From assembly GCA_949316495.1 (NCBI GenBank), contig OX439006.1, forward strand, positions 48,401,939 through 48,465,938: a DNA stretch of 64,000 bases. Reading direction: 5' to 3'. Positions 1 through 14,050 of the stretch are shown here, one piece after another. Positions within the stretch are counted from its first letter, which is position 1. Every line of letters starts with the position of its first letter. Below the pieces are notes generated by a model. That model saw nothing but the letters and a program-made list of their open reading frames with translations. It searched no databases and was not told the DNA's origin. This DNA comes from Amphiduros pacificus. Lineage: Eukaryota; Annelida; Polychaeta; Phyllodocida; Hesionidae. A program made the translations under genes and the position numbers.

Positions 1-2937
1 GTACATGTTTTTTAAAAAAAAAGAAACATGTTATGCGTTCAACTAGATATAATGGGTACTATAACAGACAGGATGTAGACTTTCCCTTTTTAAGGTGTAA
101 ATGTCCTGTTGATCATGCCCTCTGGTGGCTCTCAGAGAATCCATTTTGTACCAAGGACCAATGGCCACACTTTAGGCAGAGTAATTTTCTATGTTGACAG
201 CACAAAAACATCTGGCTTGAATTCCACGCTGATTTAACATTATAGGACTAGCATAATCAATATCAAGTGAAAATTTAATAGGCAGTCCCTGAACCATTAA
301 ATATAGCCGGGATTTCAAAGCAAGCACAGCTGCCAGACCACACGATTGTAGACCACAGCCTGATTGCTCTGTCAGATCATACACTTCCATGCTCACAACG
401 AAATGTGATCAGATTTTTCCATGTGAAAAAAAATGTGGATTTGGATAAAAAGGAAGTTTAGTAGCAGTTTGATTGATTATTGCTTGAGTTGCGACAATGC
501 TCGGTCCCACCTCAGGCGATAAAGACTATCAAAAACACACCAGAACATTTTCTTTACAGATTCTCTTGAAAAATCGGTCATATTACACATAAAACAAAGA
601 GTTTGAAAATTAACATTAGAATTTATATATACTGTATAATGTGTTTAAATATCATAGGACTAGTTCACTATTAATTGATATTTCATCTTCTGTTTTTACT
701 CTCACGTGATCTATAGATATTTGTGATATATAGATTGAATGTGTGTTATATTCAATGATGCATTGAAGTTTAACAAGAGATATAGGATGAGTTACAAATT
801 CAATAAATAAATAAATTCAATATATAATATGCATTTCGATTGGCTGAAATTATCATATGCTCAAGTCGGTATTGGGAAAAGATTTAAATGATAATTTATA
901 AAGCGATGTGCCAGCCTTTTCAGACAATGTTTCAAACATTACATAAAAGCAATGATCAGCATAACCTGAAGGTCTTTGGTGTTTAAAAAAATATTCTCAA
1001 AATTGGTGCATAATTCCTTTAAATTTGTTATTGCATCAAACCTATCTATCCTGACACTCATAAATATCCATTAATATCAGCGTAATCGGAAAAGCTGATC
1101 AATGTTTGTTCTAATTCATACATTTCATACACCTCATGAAGCTTCATAAAGTTGTAAATAGTCCTTACACCGCCAACAGCTGAAGTCTAACTGCATTTAT
1201 AGGTAAACATGTTTCAAAATCGCAGCCTATGGACACGATGTATCATTAAATAGGGTTGCATTAGAGACTGTAGAAAATGCAGTCATTGGAGCGTGAGTAG
1301 AATGTTGATTGACTCCATTGCTGGGAGTCCTTGGCTCCAGAGAACAACATGATCACTGAAGCATCTTTTCATTTTCTGATAATAAGCACATATCTCATTA
1401 TCTTTTCATGAGGTTCTCACCCTGCCATCTTTTTCAAATAACTCTTCATCCATGTAGGATCAATATCTCCACGTGCCTTCGAACCTTGAAGTAATAAAGT
1501 GGGAAATATATTTATTATAGAAAATGAGGAGAATGGTGGAGACTGTATTTATAAGCACTGGTTTTTGAAGTGTGAGGTCATTACTTTAGACGGGTGCCCT
1601 CTCATCGTGAGTATGCATACTAATGAGCAGCAAGTAGGGTGACCCGTCAAATGTTAAGTACCTTCTATTGTTGTGGCATGCAGTGTTCGCTGTCCACAGA
1701 AAGTAAACAGCTCTACTCACAGGATGGCTTAATGGTACATTTAGGTCATCCAACCTTTAATTTGGGATATCTTCTCAAGTTGAACCAGACAAAGAGTTAA
1801 CGTGGCACTTTGATTAAATGCAATAAATTAAAGGAGACGCAAAATGGGCAACAGGCCAGCAACTGGATGTCGTTAAATTTACGACAATGATCTGTTGTCC
1901 CATCCTTAAAGCTGTGATTGGAGAGCAGGTTGCCCACGTCTGCTAGTCATTGAGAAGCAATTCTACCGATCAATCACTTGTGTTAAACCACAGCTTGCTA
2001 GTCCATACCAGTCGATGACAAACTATTGTTGGTTGGGACACAGGAGATATGAGCGCTTGAATGGGCCAATGTATTGTGGACACAGGCCGTTGGAGCTTTC
2101 CACCAACTCTATTCTCATTCCATCACAGAAATGGTTCGGTCCAAAATCAATCTGCAAGCTTGTCTCCCCAGGGAAAGATACTCATATTGGTGGATATAGG
2201 TCGCGCATGAAAGATGGCATATACTCACTGTAGTAATATAGGTCACATGTGATGGAGGAGATATGCACATTGCAGATATATAGGCCATTTATGATAGATC
2301 AGAAATGCTTCCTTTACATTGAGGTATATAGGTCATGTATATAGGTCATGCATCATGAACTTTTGCCCTCCATATGTAATATTTACAGTCAGTGTAAGTC
2401 ATTTTGGTAAAAATAATAGAAGGGTTTGATGAGAATTAAGACTTGTAACATGAATAGACCAGGTGATAAAGGACATACATAATCTATTGCAGAGGGATTC
2501 TTTATTTCTGAAAAATGATTCTTATGTTTAAGAGGCAGTAAAGGTGGATATATTTAGAACAAGATGTATCAGTTCATGGTGCGGTAAAGGTGAGAACTTC
2601 ATAATATGACACATCAGTTCATGAGATATAAAAGGTGAGAAATATAAAATATGACACCTCATTTAAAGAGATGTTTGAACATTTAGCCAGATATCTGGGT
2701 AGTATTTGGCACACACGTGAGATTCTAGAATTGTAGGAATGTAGCATCTAATATTACACTAATAAGATGAAACGGGTACAAGGTGTAAATATATGAGAAG
2801 AGTAACAAATAAGTTGCATTTATAGCTTGCAGTAATATTTGGGATTAATATAACACAACTAGGTTAAGATGAGTATCACTCAATAAGCTTAGACAAATAG
2901 CACCAAACGATAATGCGAGGGATAATGCTGAACGTTT
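1..2937. other. Non-coding, AT-rich
   Basis: I see no gene here. Short open frames have no recognisable composition. Around 2195-2350 the phrase atataggtca recurs irregularly, and 2555-2680 holds two loose copies of a block of about 60 bp containing tatgacacatcag. If the Shaw channel gene downstream has its T1-domain exon to the left, this could be its upstream intron, but no T1 exon is visible. Confidence 0.5.
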
Positions 2938-3490
2938 AGGTTAAGACAAATGTCACACAATAAGGTTAAGACAAATGTCACACAATAACGTTAAGACAAA
3001 TATCACACAATAAGGTTAAGACAAATGTCACACAATAAGGTTAAAACAACTATCACACAATAAGGTTAAAACAAGTATCACACAATAAGGTTAAAACAAG
3101 TATCACACAATAAGGTTAAGACAAATGTCACACAATAAGGTTAAGACAAATGTCACACAATAAGGTTAAGACAAATATCACACAATAAGGTTAAGACAAA
3201 TGTCACACAATAAGGTTAAGACAAATGTCACACAATAAGGTTAAAACAAGTATCACACAATAAGGTTAAGACAAATGTCACACAATAAGGTTAAGACAAA
3301 TGTCACACAATAAGGTTAAAACAGGTATCACACAATAAGGTTAAGACAAATATCACACAATAAGGTTAAGACAAATGTCACACAATAAGGTTAAGACAAA
3401 TGTCACACAATAAGGTTGAGACAAATGTCACACAATAAAGTTGAGACAGTTGTCAAACGACAAGGTTAAAACCAATATCACACATTTAGG
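2938..3490. repeat. Minisatellite, 25-bp unit, about 22 copies
   Basis: Head-to-tail copies of a 25-bp unit whose core reads gttaagacaaatgtcacaca followed by ataag. Two main variants alternate irregularly: one with gttaagacaaatgtca and one with gttaaaacaagtatca. Copies at both ends are the most degenerate, as expected for an array that expands from its middle. The unit is not a multiple of three and no frame stays open. Confidence 0.97.
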
Positions 3491-5110
3491 GTAAGACCAA
3501 TATCATGCAATAAGGACAGGACGCATTAAGAACTAAAAACATACTGGAATGGGCATACAGCAATCTGTTACATGTAAATAAATATAAAACAGAATTGGAA
3601 AGAATTATTTAATATTTCAAAAAGTATTTCTAAAACAGATATATTTAGTATAATTAAGGTTATAAATAGTGTATTGATATGAGTATTTCAGATTGCATTT
3701 ATGTGGATTTGTGAATGCACTCTTTTGGTCATCTCAGGTTATGGATTTAGATGAAATAGCCTAATTATCGCCGATCAGAAATATGTCATGTTACAAGCTA
3801 ATTAAGCGGTATGATCAAGCCAAGATCCGGGAATTTTGGTCTGTGAAACCTCTTGGCTTTCCAAGACCTTTGGGGTTCTGAAGGGACATATCAATACATA
3901 AGAATATTCTATTGCTATTGATGAGAAAGTAAAAAAAAATAATGATATATGGAAATACTGATAAAGACAAAGAGTATTATTTTATCAGCATAGGATGTGG
4001 TGCCATTAGGGGTACGTTAAGAAAGCGATTAATCAATTGGTGTAATGAAACAGACTTGTGCCAATTTCTGTAACCACACATGAGGAACGTAACTGCCACT
4101 TACGATTTGGCTTTCTTGATATTAAGCAAGCAGAAAGGAAAACTCAGTGTCGGGTGTTCTTAGTCTCCTTGTAGATAAATCAGTGTCAGAGATTTTATAC
4201 TGGTATGTCAATGTTTGTCAGAGAATTTCTACTGGTATATCAATCAGTGTCAGAGATTGTATACTGTTATGTCAGAGAATTTATACTGGTTTGTCAATAA
4301 TTCTCAGAGAGGTACTGGTATAACGATATTCACAAAGGATTTCAGTCCGTATTCCTTTTATAGTTTGGTGGCACTAGTTTCACTAATCAAAAAGCTGTTT
4401 AATCATATGATTGTAATTTTTAGGAACTATATACATTAACATACTCTTCTTGATCCGTTGCATCGCGGGAAACTTCATCAGATGCAGGATGATATTTAAA
4501 ACAGCAAAATATTTCTTGATCTTACGTTGAACTATTGTCAGTGTATCATTGACCATGCAGTGCAAATATCAGTGGACAGCTGTTGTGTGGACACGAGCTG
4601 GAGATTGTAAAGTGATCCCAGCATAGGATGTGGTGTTGTCAGAACGCCCCGGGTTAGCCATTGTACTTGTTGGTCTGGCAGGGTTGACTGAGATAGCCAA
4701 TATTCCTCACAGGGTTGGTACAGCGCAGGGAGGTAAACAGTCTGTCTACCATGCTCCGTCCCACACAGCGTGCCTGAAATGGGTGGCTCTAATCAATCAG
4801 GGACTGGGTAGCTTTGAGGCTTACAGGCAAAGGTCAGCACCAGGAGCAGAGGTCAAGGTTGGGGGTTGATGACGTCATGGTCTGTCAAGGGACACTGTGA
4901 CAAGCTGTCTGATCATGCTGCACAGACTTAAAGCAAGTTCCTCCCACAACCGCTGTATATTCAGTGCAATATTATCTTATTATCTTATTCATTCCATGAA
5001 TTCGGCTTGATATCAGATTCAGGTCCACCTACAGGTCTTATTTACAGGCCAGTCTTACCACATGGATTCAGATCAGATTCTATTTACAAGCTAGTCATCC
5101 TGCCCGGGAT
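3491..5110. other. Non-coding stretch with a short degenerate tandem repeat
   Basis: No gene is supported. At about 4183-4325 a block of roughly 40 bp containing gtcagagattttatactgg recurs four times in degenerate form. The stretch 4620-4880 is more GC-rich than its surroundings and ends in a perfect CRE-like TGACGTCA near 4870. An open frame at 4630-4869 looks like no family I know. Confidence 0.45.
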
Positions 5111-5925
5111 TAAAATCAGATTCCTTTTATAGGCTTGTCATACTACCTGGATTCAGATCAGATTCTATCTACAGGCTTGTCATACTGCCTGGATTCAGAT
5201 CAGATTCTATCTACAGGCTTGTCATACTGCCTGGATTCAGATCGGATTCTATCTACAGGCTTGTCATACTGCCTGGATTCAGATCGGATTCTATCTACAG
5301 GCTTGTCATACTGCCTGGATTCAGATCAGATTCTATCTACAGGCTTGTCATACTGCCTGGATTCAGATCAGATTCTATCTACAGGCTTGTCATACTGCCT
5401 GGATTCAGATCGGATTCTATCTACAGGCTTGTCATACTGCCTGGATTCAGATCAGATTCTATCTACAGGCTTGTCATACTGCCAGGATTCAGATTGGATT
5501 CTCTTTATGGGCTTGTCATACTGCCTGGATTCAGATCGGATTCTATCTATAGGCTTGTCATACTGCCTGGATTCAGATCAGATTCTATCTACAGGCTTGT
5601 CATACTGCCTGGATTCAGATCAGATTCTATCTACAGGCTTGTCATACTGCCAGGATTCAGATTGGATTCTCTTTATGGGCTTGTCATACTGCCTGGATTC
5701 AGATCGGATTCTATCTATAGGCTTGTCATACTGCCTGGATTCAGATCGGATTCTATCTATAGGCTTGTCATACTATCTTGATTCAGATCGGATTCTACCT
5801 ATAGGCTTGTCATACTCTCTTGATTCAGATCGGATTCTATCTACAAGCTTGTCATACTGCCAGGATTCAGATCGGATTCTGTCTATAGGCTTGTCATCCG
5901 GCCTGGATTCAGCGCCATCCTTACA
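5111..5925. repeat. Minisatellite, 42-bp unit, about 19 copies
   Basis: Tandem copies of a 42-bp unit containing cttgtcatactgcctggatt then cagatc(a/g)gattctatctacagg. Because 42 is a multiple of three, long frames stay open through the array, encoding a 14-residue repeat such as LSYCLDSDQILSTG. I treat these as by-products of the repeat. A variant block with ctctttatggg occurs near 5500 and again about 168 bp (four units) later, so part of the array is a higher-order repeat. Confidence 0.97.
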
Positions 5926-7140
5926 TCTTGTATTAGTCCATTATCGTTGCCCCAAACATCACGTTTAACACTACAGCCAGTGCTCCATGATCGGTTTCCA
6001 AAGCCATGTCGATGTGACAATGCAAAAGAAGATCCATAGTCACTCTTCGAAAAGAGAGGGGCATTGAGTCTTGGTGGCAGGCTTCCGTCTGATATAGTCT
6101 AAACAGTGCTTGAAAGGTCGTTAATACAATCACAACCAAATAAAAATCAAAAGCCTATATTACATCATCATCATTATGATCTTCATCATCCAAACTCTTC
6201 CCCGAGATTGGGGATGGTGTCATTGCTGTAGTTTCTCATAACCTCAGGGAAGCTTGTCCATATTACAGCAAAGAATGTATAACTCCACAATCTCCAAGTG
6301 CCTCCTCCCCATGCCTTTGATCTCACCGATTCCGTAGCTGGCGGCAAGTTCCGTCTTATGTCAACCGGAAGTGAAGGACACCACCCATCCTTTTGGTTTC
6401 CGCTGTCATGGCAGTCGGCTGCTAGTTGGCAGTCCTGGTCTTATTGATCTCCTCCATAAGGCTGCAGATATGAGTAGCTCTGGGGACAAATGCAGAGGGG
6501 GTGGCCCTCTTAGGGGATTTGGGGGGTATATAATTTGATTTCAACGATCACAACTGAAGTGGTAATTGACTGATAGGCCGCAAATGGCTAGCTGGTAGGG
6601 TCAGGGGTTAACTTCAAGCCACTGGCCCACATTTAGCTTGCCCATATGGCCCCGTGAAACTCGTCCACTCCGTGACCCCCACAGTGTCCAGACCTGGCTT
6701 TTGCCTGCGTTTGTTCTCAGGACTAACATGCAAGTGGTTCATTGATCGAACTTGGACACGTTCGTTCTTCTCCACGAGACTTTGTCACTGCGAGACTAAA
6801 CTGGTAGCCATTATTGTTTGTTACGCTACGGCCAAATTACAGGGTGAGACACACTCGGAGGGTTTTACATGACCATTACACTCACAGAATGGGCAGCAGA
6901 AAATGACATCAGTCCATCAATGTCAGGGCGGTTATGTTGTGCCATCTCCAGCCACTGCAAAGCTGACAGGTCATTTCCATGGTGGCCCGCTGTATGAGGT
7001 CAGGCGTGTACTGATCCAACTGTATATTTCAAACCAAAAGTAAACTGCCTCAGACCTAATCAAAATAGTGCCACTGCAATGATTTGTTAAGTCTGAAGAA
7101 AAAGAGAAAAATTATTACATTTTGGTCATCCACTTTATTT
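5926..7140. other. Non-coding stretch, one copy of a dispersed repeat
   Basis: 6037-6150 resembles 28993-29090: both run from tagtcactcttcg through gggcattgagtc to aaggtcgttaa. 6190-6420 on the minus strand reads like decayed coding sequence (a stretch such as LWSYTFFAVIWTSFPEVM ending NLGEEFG), but I cannot name a family. The rest shows nothing. Confidence 0.4.
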
Positions 7141-8040
7141 AGGGCATGCTCCAGTGCTGATCCGTGGTCATGTCAAGCATGGCCTAGTGTTGATACTTGG
7201 TGGTGTCAATCATTGATTCAGTGCTGATCCTTGGTGTCAATCAAGGTTCAGTACTGATCCTCAGTGGTGTCAAATCATAGTCATTACTTCTACTTAGTGT
7301 CATCAAGTTACGGTCCAGTGCTGATCCTTTGTGGAGTCAATCATGACCCAGTGCTGATCCTTATTGGTGTCAATCATGACCCAGTGCTGATCCTTATTGG
7401 TGTCAATCATGACCCGGTGCTGATCCTTATTGGTGTCAATCATGACCCAGTGCTGATCCTTATTGGTGTCAATCATGACCCGGTGCTGATCCTTATTGGT
7501 GTCAATCATGACCCGGTGCTGATCCTTATTGGTGTCAATCATGACCCGGTGCTGATCCTGGGTGGTGTCAATCATGACCCGGTGCTGATCCTTATTGGTG
7601 TCAATCATGACCCGGTGCTGATCCTTATTGGTGTCAATCATGACCCGGTGCTGATCCTTATTGGTGTCAATCATGACCCGGTGCTGATCCTGGGTGGTGT
7701 CAATCATGACCCGGTGCTGATCCTGGGTGGTGTCAATCATGACCCCGTGCTGATCCTTGGTGGTGTCAGACATCATTCAGTGCTGATCATTGGTGGTATC
7801 AATCATGATCCAGAGATGATCCTTAATGTCAGTAAAGATCCAGTGCTAATTCTTGATGGTATCAATTATTGCCCAGTGCTGATCCTTGGCAGTGTCCAAC
7901 ATGACCCAGTGCTGATCCTTGGCAGTGTCCAACATGACCCAGTGCTGATCCTTGGCAGTGTCCAACATGACCCAGTGCTGATCCTTGGTGGTGTCAATCA
8001 TCAACTCAGTACTGCTCCTGCTTGGTGTCAATCATTCCAG
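7141..8040. repeat. Minisatellite, 33-bp unit, about 25 copies
   Basis: Tandem 33-bp units containing gtgtcaatcatgacc then cggtgctgatccttattg. The unit is a multiple of three, so frames are open on both strands (VNHDPVLILIG on +, a 157-residue frame on -). Without a start context, splice sites or non-repeat domain these are not credible genes. A variant with ctgggtgg recurs four units apart (about 7557 and 7689). Copies from 7880 on carry a different variant (ggcagtgtccaac). Confidence 0.97.
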
Positions 8041-10236
8041 GTATCATGGCACATTTGCTAATGCTTGATAGGCAATAGCCCTCCAAAGTGTCAATCTTAA
8101 TGGTCATAGTATGGCGTACAAAATGATAACTTTTCATGATATTATGGTGTTACCCAACTGCAGGATATTGATATTTCCTGTCTACCTTGGTTATCGATTT
8201 TCGGATTTCCAACTTACATAGAAGTGAAGAGGTTAATATAATAACACTAGATGTATAGATTTATACACTTTTATTGGCACCAATCCCTGTTATAGAGCAT
8301 GGACATTCATATGAGCGAGACTTATATGTATTATATTGGTATTCTGTGAGAGCAATTCCTGGTGGAGCAATATGGCTGCGAGGTGGTCAAGAGTTAAGCT
8401 CATGTATTCTGGTCATGACCTGCTGGTAGCGCACAATACGTGTGCATGTGGTGCTGTGTTGGTGAATGGTGGAGCATATTAGCTGCTTATTGTTATCTTG
8501 TGCATTGTGTGGATTGATCCAGGAAACTTTCACCAGCTGCAAGCTGCTGTGTGCAAAGAATATAACATGTGGCGACCGTCTTTGACGACCCATCCTTTGC
8601 CACATTAGCGTTTCTCAATACCGCTTTAAACATTTTTGAAAAGCATTTTAAACGTTTTTCAATACCCTTTTATACATCTTCAATACATTTTTATACATGT
8701 GCGATATGCGATACCATATATGTGCAATACACTGTCGGTAGCAAACAAATGTCTGTGGAATATTCCATAGGTCCCCATAAACCACAGCTGACACTGAATA
8801 GCTGTGGAGAAAAGGGACAGTTTCTTAATTGCCCATGCGGCAAAGCTCATAACTCCTTAAATACAACACGGTGGCCCACGACTCAGTTGTCCCCATGGGC
8901 AAGTGTTGGCAGTGGCAGGAGGCCAGTCTGGTGTATGGCTCATTTGCCACCATTTCTCTTGTGGCACCTGCATCCTCCGCTGTGTTTCCAGGAATAGATC
9001 AGATAACCATGGCATGACAAACAAGCACAGTCATGTTACCAGGCTTCCTTGTATAGCATGATTCCTTGTTTTGCGATCACATCTACAGCCTTCCAATGCC
9101 ATCAGTGTAAAAAACGGCCCTTCTCCAAATTTATATCTATCATGACGAGCCTTTGCCATAAAACGCCTACTTGTTTGTATCAATATCAACTTAAGCAAAA
9201 CCCATAAGTGCCTCAGTGTTCGTGATTATCCGGGTTCTGTCTAGTGCACCGAAAACATGTTTGTAGCTTATGGGGGGACTCAATGGGAGATTTATCATTT
9301 CAAAATGCACTACATGCAAATAGACGTGGTCAAAATGGAACTCATAAATCTTCATGGTGGAATCATTCTCATCAGATATCATATAGAGCATATTGCACAG
9401 CAGCTATAATGTTGTGAGAATTTTGGATGAGCTTACTCATGGACAGTGGGTAACCTAAGCGCTTGGATAGCGAATATTTCCGATTTTATTCAGGATAAAA
9501 ACAATTTTCAAATTGATTAGAACTTCTTTCTCAGTTATGCATAGCATTCCATTTACTCAGACCATATGAATTTGAATTTGCTTTTCTCTTTACAAGGCGA
9601 ATAGTGTGAAGATTACAGATCTTAAACATCAAAGCATTTATTTTTTATTCACTTAATCATTTTACTGTTCTATTTTGATCAATGTGGTCATAAAGGCATG
9701 CGCTAATAAGGTGGTGTCTATTTGTCTACTCTGGAGCAACATCAAGGCACCCAGATTAACCTTTTGTGGTCGGTTCACCGAGCCTGTGACATATTTGGCA
9801 AGAAGACAAAACGGTTTATGAAGTGTACAAAGGTTGACTGTTCATGACAAGCATGTTTAATTGTGAGCTTATATTTCTCCCACAAAAAACTATAATAAAT
9901 TCATTGACTTACATTTCTGACTGAAGAAAATGTGACACCAGTATGTGTTGATGATTGACGTCACGAAGAGTCACGTGAATATCTGAAGACAGGCGAGATG
10001 CCATCTGATTCTCTAGACACTCATTATCAATGAACAACCTTTCATTGGAACCAGTTCCATCCGAACAGAATATGATATTTCTATCTGTGTCTTAATGGAA
10101 TATCCATAAATTGGCAATTTGTGCAAAATCAAGAATGACTTTCAGATGAGCTTTGCCAGATAAATGGACATATGTAGGCTTGAGTAGGTGTTGATAGCGC
10201 AGTGAATCAGTCCCCACGCCCCTTCTTCCTCCATCT
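8041..10236. other. Non-coding
   Basis: I see no gene, RNA or element ends. Open frames at 8569-8997 (+) and 8387-8605 (-) have no recognisable domain and no splice context that supports them. Confidence 0.45.
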
Positions 10237-10320
10237 CACGCTACCTTTCTAGACACCCTGTGGACGCTCCCTTTCTGGACACCCTGTGGACGCTACCTTT
10301 CTGGACACCCTGTGGACTTT
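10237..10320. repeat. Short tandem repeat, 26-bp unit, three copies
   Basis: Three adjacent copies of gctacctttctagacaccct followed by gtggac, with one or two substitutions. Confidence 0.9.
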
Positions 10321-13300
10321 ATTATCATTCCACGATGACCACATGCTCATGACACTAAGCCACGCTAATGTCCCACAGTGTACCAAAGATGGTTTGGAAA
10401 TCCAAACAACCGCTGACTAAATAGAACATTGGGCCTTGTCTTCCAGACAGACATGGTTTAGGACTACGGCTATTTAGATCGGTGATATAACAACACATTC
10501 AACATGGCTGCCTCATTTGTTTACATCGTCGTTAATCGCCCAGTGAGAGATCTGGAGTGGTGTGCAAAGACAGGTGACAACCCCGGTAGGTGGCGCTGTG
10601 AAGCATTCCTATGCCATCAATCCTCTGATAGATATACTAGTATATCAAGTACTTTTACTGGCCCTTATATTAAGGAGTTGTCCGAGGTGCTTAGGTTCCA
10701 GCGAGTAGTACCTTTGGTATATTTGCATCAATGATTTTACAGTGACCACGTCAACGTGGAATGGAAAGAAAAGATTTAGGTGCTGAAACCCTTCACCCGC
10801 TAGGCAAAATCATAATGTTGTTGGAATCTTGAGAACTTTATATGGAGATGTACTGGGGAGGAATATTAAATTGCAATAGGTATATATTTCTACAAGATGT
10901 TCAAGTAATTTATTCAGTAGGTGGATATTATTGATTTGCCAAAGTGTACTAATAATATCAGGTTAGCAATATTTGTGTTACATATTTCCCAGAATTGGAT
11001 ATAAACCTACAGGTAGCTAGTAGACGTATGATGCAGAATCTAATTAACTCTAGTGCATATATAGCATACATTTACAATTCTGAACAAGAGAATATTATTT
11101 TAAACTATTGTAAATTTAATTACATTAGGAACAAATAGTGGGATACTATTCAACTTAATAGAGTCAATTAATTACATTTGGTTAAACAAAATTAAACTAT
11201 CAATGGTGAGAATATGACATTTGCATTGGTATTGTATTTATAAATACAATATGTATTTATAGTGCATAAACCAGTTTGATTTCAAACAGATGATTATTTG
11301 TTAAATATAAAATTAGATAAAAAGCACCGGATGTTAAGGTTTAATTGTTTGAATATTGACCTGAATAATGACACTCATAAAATGTTAAGTGGTAGCAATA
11401 ATTTATAAATGGGAAAGCGCAGTTCTACTTGCCAAGAAAACATGTAAATCACAGCTAATTATTATGATCCAAAATCGCTTCGCGGATAAAAATACTTAAA
11501 CGCCAATACAATATCAAAACGAGGTTTATCTACCAGTAATGATATATTTATAGAAACTGTGAATCTGTAATATGTGCATCATTAGATACTGACGATACAT
11601 TTTCTTTACAACACCATTCCAGAGAGTTACATGCGATATATGTTAATATTTGATACTCTGTGTTTGGCAAATATCTCAAGACAAACCAATGGCAACCGTA
11701 AATGTTAAAGCGCATATGTCATATTTTTTGCCATATAAAATGCTGTATGTGTGTACAAATACATCTTCTGTATGATACTAATATATGTATCATTGTGTGT
11801 AGTAGACTCAAACTATCATTACAAAAAGGTTATAAGTAATCCATTATTTACATATATTTGGCCATCTATGTTTCAGTTTATATAAAAAATAACAATATCT
11901 TGTCATCATATCATAAGCTGTTATGTAAGAGTAATAATGTCAGATGTCATCCAGCTGTTATCGTGAACTATCGGGCTAACACTCTTCTGATGGGTAATAC
12001 CCAAACCAGCGGAACAAATTCGCTGGGTATATTTGCAGACACTTTCGTGGCAGACATGTTCCCAGCGCTGTCCATTTGATTTCTATCAACTCTACTCATA
12101 ATGTCACAAATAACATGTATAACCCATCTTCCCATTATTATACTGGTCTCTCCTCTTATTATGTCGGTATTGATCTTCAGAAATCTTGTACATTGCAATA
12201 TTTTGTGATCTTTTGTGAATGGGGAAAAAAAGAAAGGAATTAAAGTCATTTTATTAGTCACTTTGTGAATAGATCCACACATGTGACATTTGACATTTGC
12301 ACGAAGCTTACTTCTTACGCAAGAGTGTGAACCATAAAGTGATATTGGTAACTAGCAATTCAGAGCTATTCGCATCTGTTTCTGCCACAGTGTTACATAC
12401 AAGATTGCATAATAGAAGCCCTACTATAGGAATGCTAGAACTTCAGTGAGATTCAAGCATACACAGATCAATGACAGGCTTCTGAGTATGATGATAATAG
12501 AGAGAGAGAGAGAGATATAGGATGAGACTACGAGAAAAATGCACTATTTCAATTGTTTCTAATCATTTTTCAAAATTTATTTTTGTTTTCAAAATTTGAG
12601 TAGAGAATGAAATGTTTTTTTCCTAATATATATGCATTAGTATTTTTCTCTGTCATTACTTTGATGTAATGATATCCCTTCTGCTGTGATAGTTTGTCAA
12701 TTGCCTTTTATTTTTTAGATGCGGTTTAGCTTGAAAACAAGTATTCAAATAATATCCAATGTTGAGACACGTTTTAATTTGCTGGGTATTATACAGGAAA
12801 GATTCAAGAAATTGTGATAACCGATATCCAATTGTATTTTTTTCAATTATTAATAATTAATTATGTAGCAAGCTGTAAATACCGTGAAACATAGAATATA
12901 ATGAGTTGTTTTTTTATTCATTGTTCAGTTTACATAGTGTTGACTTGTGCTTTGGCTTTGACATTAACAGGTGGATATTAATTCAATGATTGTACATTTT
13001 ACAAAGCGTTGACTTTATACAATGTCCATACAAATTACAGGATGTTTGGGTGAATGATTTAATCTATCACTGGTATTTATCAGTGTCATCTATTTCATGC
13101 AATTCTCATTAATGGCAAATAATTATAATTTCCTATCAAATGCATCATGGACAAAGTCACTGAGAGTAGATGCAATGGGTCATGTAGTCATGGTGACGTC
13201 TTATTGCATTGGTGTGAAAAGTATGTCTCACCATCAGCCGCTAGGTGGTGCTTAGTATTGGAAATACTTAGAATTCAATGGTATGGTCTGCAGTCACTTA

Positions 13301-14050
13301 TATATCTGCTCTGGGTAGATAGTTTACGCCATTTCTGGGGTCTATGCCAGAGTCAATGGTATGCCAATTCTGCCATAATGATAGAGTATTACATCATGTC
13401 AAAGTTAATGTAATCGCCGGGGATCGTAGGGCAGAATGGATGACGTGGTAGATTAAATATTATGGTAACGTAAATGGTATGGCAGAGTTTATGTTGTGCC
13501 AAACAGCTATAGATTAAGCCCGGTGTCCGCGCCTCGCTCTCGGTGTAGCCTAATATGTCAGTCATAATCAAGAGCCAAACACGTGGGCCCCATGACAAGG
13601 ACCTATTGATTCAACCCGGACTCATTTCCCAGCATGCATTGCTCACGTCTCGACTGTGGCTCCACCTCTGACCCGGCTGTTTCATTGAACACCCCAGCTT
13701 CAGATCACTCTCTTACCATGCAGCCTTTACATCATAGAGGCGGGTACAGTCAAATCCACCAGCGGGATGAATTATGCGCAAGACGTGACCTCTTGTACTT
13801 GGCGAGTATGATCTCACTGACAGAGTATGACCTCTATCTCTAAATATGACATCACTCAAAACCGTTGACGTCACTCGACAAATATGACCTCACTCTGGGT
13901 GTTTGAGTTGACATACTGAATAGCGTTGACCTCAAATGATATTAACTCTCTTCAAACACCATGAGCAATTGATTGGTGCTGCCACACATATTATGAAATG
14001 TCCTAAGCTGGTCACGATTGAATTCAATGTGGTTCTTTTTGTATAAAGCT
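10321..14050. other. Non-coding, AT-rich
   Basis: No gene is supported. There is a short (GA)n run near 12500, a perfect 20-bp palindrome attgtatttataaatacaat near 11230, and a CRE-like tgacgtca near 13868. Open frames at 11968-12282 (-) and 13147-13843 (+) have no recognisable family. Confidence 0.45.

Noticed and set aside
4630-4869. Open frame in a GC-richer patch with a CRE motif
   Set aside because: No recognisable protein features or splice sites; CRE-like motifs recur by chance elsewhere in the window.
5135-5968. 277-residue open frame with a 14-residue repeat
   Set aside because: The 42-bp repeat is a multiple of three, so frames stay open by construction; there is no non-repeat domain or splice support.
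6190-6420. Coding-like text on the minus strand
   Set aside because: Two different frames look equally plausible, and no family could be named.
7264-8061. 265-residue (+) and 157-residue (-) repeat proteins
   Set aside because: Open frames occur on both strands of a 33-bp minisatellite, a by-product of unit length.
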